A stretch of 64,000 nucleotides of DNA from Syntrophobacterales bacterium (GCA_031274925.1 JAISPL010000028.1:1-64000), one strand, 5' to 3'. Counted from the first letter of the stretch, positions 35,376 through 44,660 are shown. Program-made: numbers and translations. Notes: generated by a model not told the origin, from the sequence alone.

Positions 35376-35798
35376 ATGCGAGAAGACCTTATAAAAGATA
35401 TGTTTAACGAATGCGGTGTGGCGGCACTCTTGGGCATAGAGGTGACGGAGGCGACCGACGGGATTGCCCGGGGCAGGCTTTCTATAAGAAAGGAGTATCT
35501 CAATGTGTTCGGTGATCTGCATGGAGGTATTACCTTTGCTTTTGCAGACCATATCGGCGGTGCATGCTCGAACACGCTCCCCCACAAAACGGTTTTGCTG
35601 GAATCCTCCATACATTATACGAGAGGGACAAGAGGAAGGGAGGTTTTTGCCGAGGCCGTCCTTACGCACTGCGGAAAGAAAATAGGCAGGGTGGATACGA
35701 AGGTATATGATGATAGCGGAGCGATTGTGGCCTTTATTCACCAGATTTTCTACATAATGAAAGATGAGCACGCAGGAACGGCTTCTCAAAATATTTAG
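35376..35798 (+). CDS. PaaI-type hotdog-fold thioesterase
   Basis: 140 residues. The hotdog signature is NVFGDLHGGITFAFADHIGG, with the catalytic Asp/Gly-Gly and N/H contacts, followed by LESSIHYTRGTRG. Family members hydrolyse aryl- or acyl-CoA esters in tetramers. In an anaerobe that uses aromatic CoA esters this could be a housekeeping hydrolase; substrate not known. ATG 35376 follows AAGGAGGG. It overlaps the DNA-glycosylase gene by 35 bases. Confidence 0.85.
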   Translation: MREDLIKDMFNECGVAALLGIEVTEATDGIARGRLSIRKEYLNVFGDLHGGITFAFADHIGGACSNTLPHKTVLLESSIHYTRGTRGREVFAEAVLTHCGKKIGRVDTKVYDDSGAIVAFIHQIFYIMKDEHAGTASQNI

Positions 35799-36438
35799 CA
35801 TCCTCCTCGGTGCCTTCGGGGAACGGCATTGGTGGCCCGGAGATACACCTCTTGAGATTATAGTGGGAGCTGTGCTTACCCAGAATACATCTTGGAAGAA
35901 CGTGGCAAAGGCCATAGGAAACATGAAAGCAAATGGCATCATGGACATCACGAAGCTTTACGAAATTGACCCGAGAGACCTTGCGGATACCATAAGGCCC
36001 TCAGGTTTTTTCAATATAAAATCAAAGAGATTGAAGAATGTTATTAATTTTATATATGATCAATTTGATGGAACTATAGAGAATTTAAGAACTATTGATA
36101 CGGAAAGGCTGAGAAAACTATTGCTCGGTATTAATGGAATGGGTCCAGAAACAGTGGACAGCATTCTTCTTTATGCCTTGGACCGGCCGATATTCGTGAT
36201 TGATGCATACACGAAGAGGTTTCTCAAGAACCACAGGTTGTATGCGGACAGGGAAAGTTATAATGACCTGCAGGACTACTTTCAGGGGAACCTTCCGTGT
36301 GATACGTATCTTTATAACGAATACCATGCACTCATTGTCGTGCTATGCCAGACATATTGCAAAAAAGACCCGCTATGTGGAGACTGTCCCCTGAAGGACG
36401 ACCTTGACCTGCATGATAATTTGGTGATCAATAGCTGA
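35764..36438 (+). CDS. Endonuclease III-like DNA glycosylase (MpgII/MagIII-type)
   Basis: 224-residue HhH-GPD base-excision enzyme. The helix-hairpin-helix is LLGINGMGPETVDSIL, in which the Lys of true endonuclease III (GVGRKTA) is replaced by Glu, as in monofunctional glycosylases. The catalytic Asp is in VIDAYTKRFLKNH. The C-terminal Fe-S cluster has cysteines in CQTYCKKDPLCGDC, an order different from endonuclease III. These traits point to a 3-methyladenine/related alkylbase glycosylase of the COG2231 group. It converges on purM, overlapping its end by 11 bases. Confidence 0.82.
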   Translation: MSTQERLLKIFSILLGAFGERHWWPGDTPLEIIVGAVLTQNTSWKNVAKAIGNMKANGIMDITKLYEIDPRDLADTIRPSGFFNIKSKRLKNVINFIYDQFDGTIENLRTIDTERLRKLLLGINGMGPETVDSILLYALDRPIFVIDAYTKRFLKNHRLYADRESYNDLQDYFQGNLPCDTYLYNEYHALIVVLCQTYCKKDPLCGDCPLKDDLDLHDNLVINS

Positions 36439-37465
36439 CGAGAACTTTCTGTTTGTTCTTGGATTTCTGGACGCGGCCTATGATTGAAGCGTTTTCACCT
36501 GATCTGGAGAGGGCGTCGAGGATACGGCTCTCGCTATCCTTCCCTGCAATCAATACATAGCCGATTCCCATGTTGAAAGTGGAATACATCTCCTCAAAGG
36601 GTACGTTACCTAGGTCCATAATGTGGTTGAATATGGGGGGAACCTTTTCTTTGGAAAGGCAGATATGGACGGCAAGACCGTCGGGGATTATCCTCTCAAT
36701 GTTGCCAGGAAGACCGCCTCCGGTAATGTGAGCCATTCCATGAACCGTAAAATTTTCGAGGATACCAAGCATTGGCCTTACATAAATCCTCGTCGGTTTC
36801 AGTAACTCTTCCCCAAGTGTGCTTTCGATGCCATCAAGGTGATCCTTGACCGTCAACCGGCCTACTTCAAAAAGGACCTTTCTTGCCAGGGAAAACCCGT
36901 TACTATGCAGGCCGCTGGATGCAAGGCCGATTACAATGTCATCCTCGCGTATCTCTGAACCGTTGATGATGCCGTCTTTTTCCACAAACCCCATAGCAAA
37001 TCCGGCAAGGTCATACTCTCCGTCCTTGTAAAAGGAAGGCATTTCGGCGGTTTCCCCGCCGATAAGCGCACACCCTGATGTTTCGCAGCCGCTGCAAACA
37101 CCGGCAATGACATCTTTATAGACGGCATCTTCTATCCGCCCACATGCAAAATAGTCAAGGAAAAAGTATGGTTTTGCGCCCATCGTGAGGACATCGTTTA
37201 CACTCATGGCAACGAGGTCAATTCCCACTGTATCGTGTTTCCCGGCGTCGAAAGCGACTTTGAGCTTTGTCCCTACACCGTCCGTCGAGCTCACCAGAAC
37301 AGGTTTGTCATACCCTGAAGGGACCTCCGTAAGGGCCGCAAAGCCCCCGATGGAATTCATGACGAAAGGATTGAAGGTACCCTGTATCCTGCTTCGTATG
37401 TCGCTAAGGAGATTGTCAGCTTTTTTTATGTCAACGCCTGCGTCCTTATAAGTGATACCGGGCAT
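36428..37465 (-). CDS. purM: Phosphoribosylformylglycinamidine cyclo-ligase (AIR synthetase)
   Basis: 345-residue ATP-dependent enzyme of purine synthesis, step five. Conserved features are YKDAGVDIKKADNLL at the start, VSSTDGVGTKLKVAFD, GIDLVAMSVNDVLTMGA, LIGGETAEMPSFY and the GLASSGLHSNGFSL loop. Full length for the family. Start is ATG 37465. Downstream, its end overlaps the convergent glycosylase gene by 11 bases. No other pur genes are near. Confidence 0.95.
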   Translation of the reverse strand: MPGITYKDAGVDIKKADNLLSDIRSRIQGTFNPFVMNSIGGFAALTEVPSGYDKPVLVSSTDGVGTKLKVAFDAGKHDTVGIDLVAMSVNDVLTMGAKPYFFLDYFACGRIEDAVYKDVIAGVCSGCETSGCALIGGETAEMPSFYKDGEYDLAGFAMGFVEKDGIINGSEIREDDIVIGLASSGLHSNGFSLARKVLFEVGRLTVKDHLDGIESTLGEELLKPTRIYVRPMLGILENFTVHGMAHITGGGLPGNIERIIPDGLAVHICLSKEKVPPIFNHIMDLGNVPFEEMYSTFNMGIGYVLIAGKDSESRILDALSRSGENASIIGRVQKSKNKQKVLVSY

Positions 37466-37609
37466 GGATGTAATCTAAAATGAATGAAGGTGGGATGTCA
37501 ACGATTTATTCATCCCCAAGTCAAGGTGGAGAAGGGCCGCCTTCAAGGGATATGATGCGAAGACAGAGTAAGGTAGGGGCTTTGCGCCCCTCCTATTTAT
37601 GCCGTGTTT

Positions 37610-37894
37610 TTATGTCATTTTCCCTATAAATTCCTCAATCGTAATGGCAGGGAGCGTCATAATTTCTACGGTACCCCTGGAGCCGAACTCAATAGAAACT
37701 TTTGCGATGGCTTCGTTGTTCGGAGCTTCCAGAATATTAAGGAAGTCGTAAGGGCCGAGAAGTGCATATTGAGCCAGGACTTTTGCACCCATCTTCTCCA
37801 TCTCCACATCAACTTCTTCTATGCGTTCCGGGTGTTTCTTGATCGTCTTTCTGCCCTCGTGAGTCAGTTTGCTTAGCATTATGTATATTGGCAT
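37610..37894 (-). CDS. GYD domain protein
   Basis: 94 residues with the GYD-family pattern: MPIYIMLSKLTHEGRKTI at the start, VLAQYALLGPYDFLNILEAP in the middle and TVEIMTLPAITIEEF at the end. The fold is a ferredoxin-like alpha/beta dimer of unknown function. ATG 37894 follows AGGAGGT by seven bases; the longer frame is not real. Several environmental anaerobes carry several copies. No operon partner. Confidence 0.8.
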   Translation of the reverse strand: MPIYIMLSKLTHEGRKTIKKHPERIEEVDVEMEKMGAKVLAQYALLGPYDFLNILEAPNNEAIAKVSIEFGSRGTVEIMTLPAITIEEFIGKMT

Positions 37895-38031
37895 CTGGTG
37901 ACCTCCTATCGTTGATCTTAGTCTAATTGTATTACAGTTGGCGAAGTTGTCAATATTTATTTTTGGTGTACGCCAAAAAATCCATGAAACAAATCCAAGC
38001 AAGATCAAGGGAATTATCCGCAAAACAATTT

Positions 38032-38130
38032 AATCTCTACGGGTCTAATTCCCAGCCCCTTAGGACGCGCTTCCTAATAGTCAGTCGTAAACCACGGGAT
38101 ACCCCGCCGTTTGCGGCGGGGAGGTTCATT
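38032..38130. repeat. Dispersed repeat, copy A, ending in a GC hairpin (relic IS200/IS605-like end)
   Basis: 99 bases sharing AATCTCTACGGGTCTAATTC at the left, CCTAATAGTC in the middle, CGGGATACCCCGCC and GCGGCGGGG, and TTCATT at the right with copy B at 59072-59166. The right part forms a strong 8-bp hairpin (CCCCGCCG, TTTG, CGGCGGGG). Such sequences flank IS200/IS605-type elements. No tnpA or tnpB is next to it. Confidence 0.65.
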
Positions 38131-38369
38131 GAAACGCGTTGGCGTGTATAAGGTGCGGATTTTGTTTGTAGAAGATTTCAACGAGCTTGTCAAATTACTA
38201 TTTATTTTGGGACTCAAATTATTTATACTACGGAACAATTAATGGCGAAGTAAAGTGTTTGCCAGAAAGAGGTTGAATTCAATATTTCACATGGTACGGA
38301 TTTGATAGTATATGGAAAGATTTAATATATATATTTTGTGCTACGAAATTCTATTCAGGGAGACATCGC
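38131..38369. other. Intergenic stretch upstream of the por genes
   Basis: About 240 AT-rich bases, probably holding the promoter of the por-nuo cluster; no clear -35/-10 pair could be chosen. The ribosome site AGGGAGA lies just before ATG 38370. Confidence 0.4.
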
Positions 38370-38663
38370 ATGGCGAAACCGATGGACAAATATAAATGGC
38401 ATGAACTGAACGTAGGTTGTGTCATAGAAGAAGTAGGCAACGCATCCGAGTACAAGACCGGAGACTGGCGGTCCCAGAAGCCTGTCTGGAGCGATTCAAA
38501 ATGTATAAAGTGCGGTGTTTGCTGGCTGTTCTGTCCTGATGCGGCCATATATCGGACAGAGGACGAGCTTTATAGGACGAATCTCAACTATTGCAAAGGT
38601 TGTGGCATTTGTGCCCGGGAATGCAAGCCGGCGGCGATCACGATGGTGGAGGATGAGAGATGA
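38370..38663 (+). CDS. 2-oxoacid:ferredoxin oxidoreductase, delta subunit (ferredoxin-like)
   Basis: 97 residues. Two [4Fe-4S] motifs (CIKCGVCWLFCP and CKGCGICARECK) carry electrons from the thiamine diphosphate site to the external acceptor. The N-terminal extension KYKWHELNVGCVIEEVGNAS is typical of PorD-like subunits. It is the first gene of the cluster, and its stop overlaps the alpha ATG (ATGA). Also present elsewhere in the window: two independent ferredoxins. Confidence 0.9.
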   Translation: MAKPMDKYKWHELNVGCVIEEVGNASEYKTGDWRSQKPVWSDSKCIKCGVCWLFCPDAAIYRTEDELYRTNLNYCKGCGICARECKPAAITMVEDER

Positions 38664-39841
38664 AAGCCATAAAGGGTGTTGAAGTATCTATCGCGGCATC
38701 AGTGGCGGCAAAACTGGCGAAGGTTGAGGTGATTGCCGCATATCCGATTACGCCCCAGACTCACATTGTCGAGCATCTTGCCGATCTGGTTGCAGATGGT
38801 GAGCTTGACGCGGTTTACATAAATGTGGAGTCGGAACACTCGGCCATGTCAGCGTGCTGTGGTTCTTCCGCTGCGGGTGCTCGGACTTTCACATCAACAA
38901 GTGCCCAGGGAATGGAACTTATGCACGAAATCCTCTTCATTGCATCGGGCATGAGACTGCCCATAGTGATGGCGTCAGTCAACCGGGCCCTATCGGCTCC
39001 TCTTTCTATCTGGGGTGACCACTCCGATGTGATGGCGGCGAGAGATACCGGGTGGATCATGCTTTTTTGCGAAAACGGTCAGGAAGTAGTTGATGCTATT
39101 ATTATGGCCTTCAAGATAGCCGAAGACAAGCGGGTGTTCCTTCCCCTGATGGTCAACCTGGATGGATTTTCTTTGAGCCATGTTATAGAACCCATTGATT
39201 TTCCCTCACAGGAAGAGGTCGACGCCTTTTTACCCCCCTATGATCCTATTTACACGCTACATCCTGATAAGCCCGTGACAATGGGAGCCTATGCCATGCC
39301 GGAGCTTTATACGGAGGCCAAATACGCCCAGGAGATGGCCATAAGGAATTCTAAGGTGGTGGTCAAAGAGGTGATGGAGGAATACGGCAAGAAGTTTGGC
39401 AGGCATTACAACATCGTGGAGACATATAATATTGACAAGGCCGATGTGATCTTTGTAGCTCTAGGTTCAGTGGGTGAGAACATCAAAACAGCCATAGACT
39501 CTCTGAAAGACCAGGGGAAAGAAGCCGGTCTTGTCCAATTGAGACTGTTTAGGCCTTTTCCCGCGGAAGAGATCCTCGCAGCTGTCAAAGGAGTGAAGAA
39601 TATCGCAGTAATTGAGCGGGTCATGCCGGCAGGTGCGCCGAACGGTCCGTTGTTTCAGGAGATATCTACTGTTGTTCACATGAGCGGAGCAGAGGTAAGC
39701 ATGACGAATTATATAGTCGGCCTCGGGGGAAGAGATGTGCTTCCCGAGGACTTTGAGGACATCTATAACGACATTGTCAGCGGAAAAAACTCCGAGCTTC
39801 AGGACGAGAAGAATTTTACGGTTATAGGAGTAAGGGCATGA
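38660..39841 (+). CDS. 2-oxoacid:ferredoxin oxidoreductase, alpha subunit
   Basis: 393 residues, pyrimidine-binding half of the thiamine diphosphate site. AAYPITPQTHIVEHL near residue 27 is the signature, followed by VESEHSAMSACCGSSAAG and TSAQGMELMHEILF. ALSAPLSIWGDHSDVMAARDTGW resembles pyruvate-type enzymes. It starts at ATG 38660 overlapping the delta stop and ends in ATGA overlap with the beta start. Substrate is not fixed by sequence: pyruvate is likely, but 2-oxoisovalerate, phenylglyoxylate or 2-oxoglutarate cannot be excluded. The gamma subunit normally needed is not encoded in this window. Confidence 0.9.
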   Translation: MKAIKGVEVSIAASVAAKLAKVEVIAAYPITPQTHIVEHLADLVADGELDAVYINVESEHSAMSACCGSSAAGARTFTSTSAQGMELMHEILFIASGMRLPIVMASVNRALSAPLSIWGDHSDVMAARDTGWIMLFCENGQEVVDAIIMAFKIAEDKRVFLPLMVNLDGFSLSHVIEPIDFPSQEEVDAFLPPYDPIYTLHPDKPVTMGAYAMPELYTEAKYAQEMAIRNSKVVVKEVMEEYGKKFGRHYNIVETYNIDKADVIFVALGSVGENIKTAIDSLKDQGKEAGLVQLRLFRPFPAEEILAAVKGVKNIAVIERVMPAGAPNGPLFQEISTVVHMSGAEVSMTNYIVGLGGRDVLPEDFEDIYNDIVSGKNSELQDEKNFTVIGVRA

Positions 39842-40764
39842 GATTAAAAAGTCTTCAACTGTACACGGATAACCCCGAAGAGGAGTTTGCGGTAAGCGGA
39901 CACAGGGCATGTCAGGGATGTGCTGAAATCCTTGCATTGAGACTGGCTCTTAAGATTTTCGGAAAAGATACGATACTTTGCATGGCAACAGGGTGTATGG
40001 AGATTATTTCTACGCCGTTGCCCACCACTTCCTGGAAATTACCTTGGATACACGTTGCCTTTGAAAACGCCGCGTCCGTAGCGGCAGGCGTGGAAGCAGG
40101 AGTCAAAATATTGATGGACAAAGGCAAGATCGCACGTAAAGATATTCATGTCGTGGCAATCGCAGGTGATGGCGGAACGAGCGATATTGGATTTCAGGCT
40201 TTGTCTGGGGCTATGGAGCGGGGGCACAAATTTACCTATATTTGTGTAGACAATGAAGCGTATATGAACACTGGGATTCAACGTTCGTCCTCTACCCCTT
40301 ATGGAGCTATGACCACGACGAGCCCTCCAGGCAAGAAAGGTATAGGGCAGAGCACATGGAAGAAGAATATGCCCGAAATCATAGCCGCTCACAACGTTCC
40401 TTACGTGGCCACAGCGTGCCCGTCTTATCCTTTTGACCTTTTTGCAAAGGTGAAGAAGGCAAGGTTAACACAGGGCCCTTCGTATTTGCATATTCTTTCG
40501 GTCTGCCCTACCGGCTGGAGAATACCTTCAAGTGAGGCTGTGGCATACGGAAGACTTGCCGTGAGGACGGGGATGTTTCCTCTGTATGAGATCGAAGATG
40601 GAAGATGGAGAGTCACATACAGCCCTGAACCTTTGAGGCCTGTCAAGGATTATCTGAAAGGACAGGGCAGGTACAGGCACCTTTCGGAGGAATCGGTTGC
40701 AATTATCCAAGAGCGGATTACATCAGAATGGGAGCTGCTCAAATACCAGTGCACCATTAAATAA
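39838..40764 (+). CDS. 2-oxoacid:ferredoxin oxidoreductase, beta subunit (copy 1)
   Basis: 308 residues, diphosphate-binding half. Shows GHRACQGCAEILALRL (cluster cysteines CQGC), MATGCMEIISTPLPTTSWK, GDGGTSDIGFQALSGAMERG (Mg/TPP motif) and DNEAYMNTGIQRS. A further conserved Cys is at SVCPTGW. It overlaps the alpha stop at ATGA. The protein is about 70-75% identical by eye to copy 2 (41362-42294), differing most at the C-terminus and in the N-terminal ten residues. Confidence 0.92.
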   Translation: MRLKSLQLYTDNPEEEFAVSGHRACQGCAEILALRLALKIFGKDTILCMATGCMEIISTPLPTTSWKLPWIHVAFENAASVAAGVEAGVKILMDKGKIARKDIHVVAIAGDGGTSDIGFQALSGAMERGHKFTYICVDNEAYMNTGIQRSSSTPYGAMTTTSPPGKKGIGQSTWKKNMPEIIAAHNVPYVATACPSYPFDLFAKVKKARLTQGPSYLHILSVCPTGWRIPSSEAVAYGRLAVRTGMFPLYEIEDGRWRVTYSPEPLRPVKDYLKGQGRYRHLSEESVAIIQERITSEWELLKYQCTIK

Positions 40765-41361
40765 AGGTAATAGGCATTCTTAACCTCATAGTGCCCCGCT
40801 TTTCTGAAACGAGAAGATGCGGTGGCACCACAGAACCCCACCGATTTTACGACTGGGAGGGCTTCAGTGTTGAAGTGTATTACTGGCTCGCTGTACTGTA
40901 GTCCACGACGTCGTATTTCGTAATAATTTTCATGGCAATCGCATAAGTAGCAATACGTTGAAGCTGGACGATGATGGGCGGGTTCCGTCTGTTTGGTTTT
41001 AAGAGAACTGTCGTGGATTCCCGTTTTTTCGGGGTTGCTGAAATTCTATCAGACCCAACGGATAAAAAAATTCGGAAGATCGGCGTCCGGTGAGAGTCTT
41101 GAGTTTCAACCAAGGTACGATTATTACGTAATTCATATGTGAGCGTAATAGTAAAAGTGAAAAAATATTCCTTGTATACAATTAAGAGTATTGGCTTTTT
41201 TTGTCTGATGGAGTAGACTAAATAATGTTATATTGTCGGTTGTCGAAACTCCTACGGATCGGCGCGGAAAGATGGTCGTTTGCGAACTGGAAGATTGTGT
41301 GCAATATCGCGAAGGAATGTCGGGAATAGCAGTGACGAGAATTTAACGCGGGAGGAGGTCC
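40765..41361. other. 600-base gap between the two beta genes
   Basis: No gene found; frames on either strand lack recognisable features. A short hairpin-like run occurs soon after the copy-1 stop, and AT-rich DNA around 41140-41240 may include a promoter for the second beta gene, which has its own strong ribosome site GGGAGGAGG. Its presence suggests the two betas can be expressed separately. Confidence 0.4.
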
Positions 41362-42294
41362 ATGATAATCCCCGAGATTGATATATATGCGGCAAATATA
41401 ATTCCAAGGGAGGAATTTGCTGTTCCTGGTCACAGGGCATGTCAGGGTTGTGCTGAAATTCTTGCTCTAAGAATGGCCCTCAAAGTGTTTGGTAAGAACA
41501 CGATCGTGGCAATGGCAACGGGATGTATGGAGATAATCTCCACGCCTTTGCCGTTCACGGATTGGAAACTTCCGTGGATACATGTGGCGTTCGAAAATGC
41601 GGCCGCAGTGGCTTCAGGTATTGAGGCTGGCCTTACGATTTTGGCAAAGAAGGAAAAGATCTCGCGAAAACATATACAGATAGTGGCAATAGGAGGCGAC
41701 GGTGGTACGAGCGATATCGGTATTCAGGCCCTTTCCGGAGCCTTGGAAAGAGGGACTAATTTTACCTATATCTGTGTTGATAATGAAGCTTATATGAATA
41801 CGGGCATACAAAGGTCGTCATCCACGCCTTTTGGCGCTACAACGACGACAAGCCCTGCGGGCAAAAGAAGTATCGGGCAGGCCACATGGAAAAAGAATAT
41901 GCCCAAGATTGCCGCCGCCCATAACATCCCGTATGTGGCTACCGCATGTCCTTCTTATCCTTTTGACCTTTTCGAGAAAGTGAAGAAGGCGAAGATGGCA
42001 GAGGGGCCGTCGTATCTTCATATCCTTTCCGTCTGCCCCACGGGATGGCTAATACCTTCTGATCTTGCGATACGGTACGGAAGACTGGCGGTTGAGACAG
42101 GGATCTTCCCACTCTATGAGATTGAAAAAGGCCGTTACAGGCTCTCGTACAACCAAGAACCGTTGAAGCATGTAGTGGACTACATGAACGGCCAGGGCCG
42201 ATACAAACATCTTACTGTCGAAGATGTGTCGGGTATTCAGAAAAGGGTTACGGAAGACTGGGAAAGACTTAAGTTCATGTGCGGACTAAAATGA
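41362..42294 (+). CDS. 2-oxoacid:ferredoxin oxidoreductase, beta subunit (copy 2)
   Basis: 310 residues, a paralogue of copy 1 with all key motifs: GHRACQGCAEILALRM, GCMEIISTPLP, GDGGTSDIGIQALSGALERG, DNEAYMNTGIQRSSSTP, SVCPTGW. ATG 41362 follows GGGAGGAGG. It lies directly ahead of NuoEF-like genes (30 bases), while copy 1 is next to alpha. The two might combine with the same alpha to change specificity or acceptor, or one could be a backup; nothing in the sequence decides this. Confidence 0.92.
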   Translation: MIIPEIDIYAANIIPREEFAVPGHRACQGCAEILALRMALKVFGKNTIVAMATGCMEIISTPLPFTDWKLPWIHVAFENAAAVASGIEAGLTILAKKEKISRKHIQIVAIGGDGGTSDIGIQALSGALERGTNFTYICVDNEAYMNTGIQRSSSTPFGATTTTSPAGKRSIGQATWKKNMPKIAAAHNIPYVATACPSYPFDLFEKVKKAKMAEGPSYLHILSVCPTGWLIPSDLAIRYGRLAVETGIFPLYEIEKGRYRLSYNQEPLKHVVDYMNGQGRYKHLTVEDVSGIQKRVTEDWERLKFMCGLK

Positions 42295-42323
42295 CCTATA
42301 ATCCATAATCAGGCGAGGGTTTT

Positions 42324-42797
42324 ATGGAGGCAGATGAAGGGAAACTTAGTGTAATAATTGACAAGTATGATGGCGACAGATCGTATCTGCTTGCCATGCT
42401 TCAGGATATCCAAAGGGAATACAGGTATGTGCCTGAAGAAGCTGTGAGATACCTTTGCGGGCAACTGCGTATCCCTCTTGCAAAAGCGTATGAAGTTGTC
42501 ACATTTTACAAGACCTTATCGCTGAAACCGAGAGGCAGGCATACGATACATGTCTGTCTCGGTACTGCGTGCCATCTGAGAGGAGGCCCCGGGATTCTGG
42601 AGACTTTTGAACGGGAATTGAACGTACAAACGGGTGATACTACGGAAAACGGACTTTTTACATTAGAGACCGTCAATTGCCTTGGCGCATGTGCGCTCGC
42701 ACCCCTTGTGAGGGTAGAAGAGAAGGACTTCGGCAAGACAACCCCGGCGAATGCGAAGAAAATAATCCGTGAATTTCATGATGGAGAAGAACTATGA
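42324..42797 (+). CDS. NuoE/HndA-like [2Fe-2S] subunit
   Basis: 157-residue thioredoxin-like subunit that passes electrons between NADH dehydrogenase flavin and Fe-S clusters. The helical start has YLLAMLQDIQREYRYVPEEAV and IPLAKAYEVVTFYKTLS. The [2Fe-2S] ligands are C-x4-C (CLGTACHLRGG) and C-x3-C (NCLGACALAPL). ATG 42324 is close behind the copy-2 beta. Its stop overlaps the NuoF start (ATGA). Confidence 0.93.
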   Translation: MEADEGKLSVIIDKYDGDRSYLLAMLQDIQREYRYVPEEAVRYLCGQLRIPLAKAYEVVTFYKTLSLKPRGRHTIHVCLGTACHLRGGPGILETFERELNVQTGDTTENGLFTLETVNCLGACALAPLVRVEEKDFGKTTPANAKKIIREFHDGEEL

Positions 42798-44650
42798 TGG
42801 CCTCTCGTGAGCGCCTCTATGCCATAGGAGCAGATTATAGGAAAGCAATCTCGGGCTATGACAAAATAGTAAAGATCTGTTGCGGAACCGGTTGCATTTC
42901 CTCGGGAGCCCTCACCGTATATGATGAACTGCAGAGAGTGCTGTCAAAAAGAGGCCTTTCGTCAAAACAAATACTTGTCAAAAAAACAGGATGCCACGGA
43001 CTTTGCGAGAGAGGACCGATTGTGGTTTTCGGTGATGATGAGATACTGTACCAGAACGTGGGGAAAAGAAATATCGAGAGGGACATCGCCGCTCTGCTAG
43101 CCACAATCAATGAAGATAAAATCGAGGATGAGTTGCTTTACAAAGGTGATGACAAAACAAAGAGGTACATGTCGTCCTTTGACATCCCGTTCTATTCCGG
43201 TCAGACAAGAATTGTCCTGAGTCTTAATGGGGTAATTGATCCAGAAAACATTGAAGAGTATGTGGGATATGGCGGCTACAAGTCGCTTCATAAAGCGCTT
43301 CAGATGAATCCCATGGAGATTGTGGACTTGATTGAAAAATCAGGTTTGCGGGGAAGAGGAGGAGGCGGTTTTTTGACAGGCTTTAAATGGCGTTCCTGCA
43401 GGCAGGCTCAGGGATTGCCCAAATACGTGGTTGCCAATGGTGATGAGGGTGATCCTGGGGCTTTTATGGATAGGTCTCTCATGGAAGGAAATCCCCATGG
43501 AATCCTTGAAGGGATGATCATAGGCGGTTTCGCGATAGGCTCCAACCATGGCTTCATCTATGTGAGGGATGAATATCCTCTCGCAGTCTACAGGTTGTCA
43601 AAAGCAATTGATGAGGCGAGGCACCACGGTTTTTTGGGAAGAAGTATTATGAATTCTGGATTTGATTTCGATATCAGCATATTCAGAGGCGGCGGAGCGT
43701 TTGTCTGCGGCGAATCGACGGCCCTTATATCTTCGATTGAAGGGAAATCAGGGGAACCGCGTGCAAAATATATCCATACGACCGAGAAAGGGCTGTGGGG
43801 TAAACCGACAAACATCAACAACGTGGAAACATGGTCGAATGTACCTTACATAATTGATAGAGGATGGGAATGGTTTCAATCCATAGGCTCTGATAGAAGC
43901 AAGGGAACAAAAGTGTTCTCCCTCGTGGGCAAGGTGAAAAATACCGGCCTCATAGAAGTTCCCATGGGGGTAAGTCTCCGAGAGATCATTTTTAATCTGG
44001 GAGGGGGGATACAAGGGGACAAGAAGTTCAAGGCTGTCCAGACAGGGGGACCGTCCGGAGGGTGCATCCCCGAGGAATTTCTCGAAATACCGGTGGACTT
44101 TGATTCGCTTACGAAACTGGGTTCCATGATGGGGTCCGGTGGAATGATCGTCATGGATGAGAGGAATTGTATGGTAGATGTGGCTCGCTACTTTCTGAAA
44201 TTCCTTATTGAGGAGTCATGCGGGAAATGTACGCCTTGCCGGGAGGGGGTCAGAAGGATGCATGAAATTGTGGACCGTATCTGTCGCGGTGATGGTTCTA
44301 TGGGTGATATTGAGCACCTTGAAGAGCTGGGAAAGGCGATTCAGCTCAGCTCTCTATGTGGTCTTGGGCAGAGCGCTCCTAATCCTGTCCTTTCCACCAT
44401 CAAATTTTTCCGAGAGGAATACAGGACCCACGTACAGGAAAAGAAATGTCCGGCCGGTGTATGTAAGAATCTCATAACCGTGAGTATTCTCCCTGAAAGA
44501 TGTACGGGTTGTATGAGATGTGCAGTCGAATGTCCTGTGGATTGTATTTCCAGCGAAAAAAAAGAGATACACGGTATTGATCAGTCACTATGTACAAAAT
44601 GCGGCACCTGTTTTGATGTGTGCCGTTTTGGTGCTGTAAAAATTTCATAA
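42794..44650 (+). CDS. NuoF/HndC-like NADH-binding subunit with extra ferredoxin domains
   Basis: 618 residues, soluble. The N-terminal thioredoxin-like [2Fe-2S] domain (about 20-110) has CCGTGC and KKTGCHGLCERGP. The NuoF core (about 150-540) has GLRGRGGGGFLTGFKW (NADH/FMN), PNGDEG-like VANGDEGDPGAFMDRS and the [4Fe-4S] motif ESCGKCTPCREGVRRM. Two more [4Fe-4S] sites are at the end: CTGCMRCAVECP and CTKCGTCFDVCR. This composition equals HndC of NADP/NAD-linked hydrogenases and the diaphorase of bifurcating systems. No hydrogenase large subunit is next to it. ATG ATG start overlaps nuoE. Confidence 0.93.
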   Translation: MMASRERLYAIGADYRKAISGYDKIVKICCGTGCISSGALTVYDELQRVLSKRGLSSKQILVKKTGCHGLCERGPIVVFGDDEILYQNVGKRNIERDIAALLATINEDKIEDELLYKGDDKTKRYMSSFDIPFYSGQTRIVLSLNGVIDPENIEEYVGYGGYKSLHKALQMNPMEIVDLIEKSGLRGRGGGGFLTGFKWRSCRQAQGLPKYVVANGDEGDPGAFMDRSLMEGNPHGILEGMIIGGFAIGSNHGFIYVRDEYPLAVYRLSKAIDEARHHGFLGRSIMNSGFDFDISIFRGGGAFVCGESTALISSIEGKSGEPRAKYIHTTEKGLWGKPTNINNVETWSNVPYIIDRGWEWFQSIGSDRSKGTKVFSLVGKVKNTGLIEVPMGVSLREIIFNLGGGIQGDKKFKAVQTGGPSGGCIPEEFLEIPVDFDSLTKLGSMMGSGGMIVMDERNCMVDVARYFLKFLIEESCGKCTPCREGVRRMHEIVDRICRGDGSMGDIEHLEELGKAIQLSSLCGLGQSAPNPVLSTIKFFREEYRTHVQEKKCPAGVCKNLITVSILPERCTGCMRCAVECPVDCISSEKKEIHGIDQSLCTKCGTCFDVCRFGAVKIS

Positions 44651-44660
44651 GGGTGGTCCA

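Noticed and set aside
40880-41181. Frames in the gap between the two beta subunits
   Set aside because: They have no start signals or protein-like motifs and the two strands look equally random.
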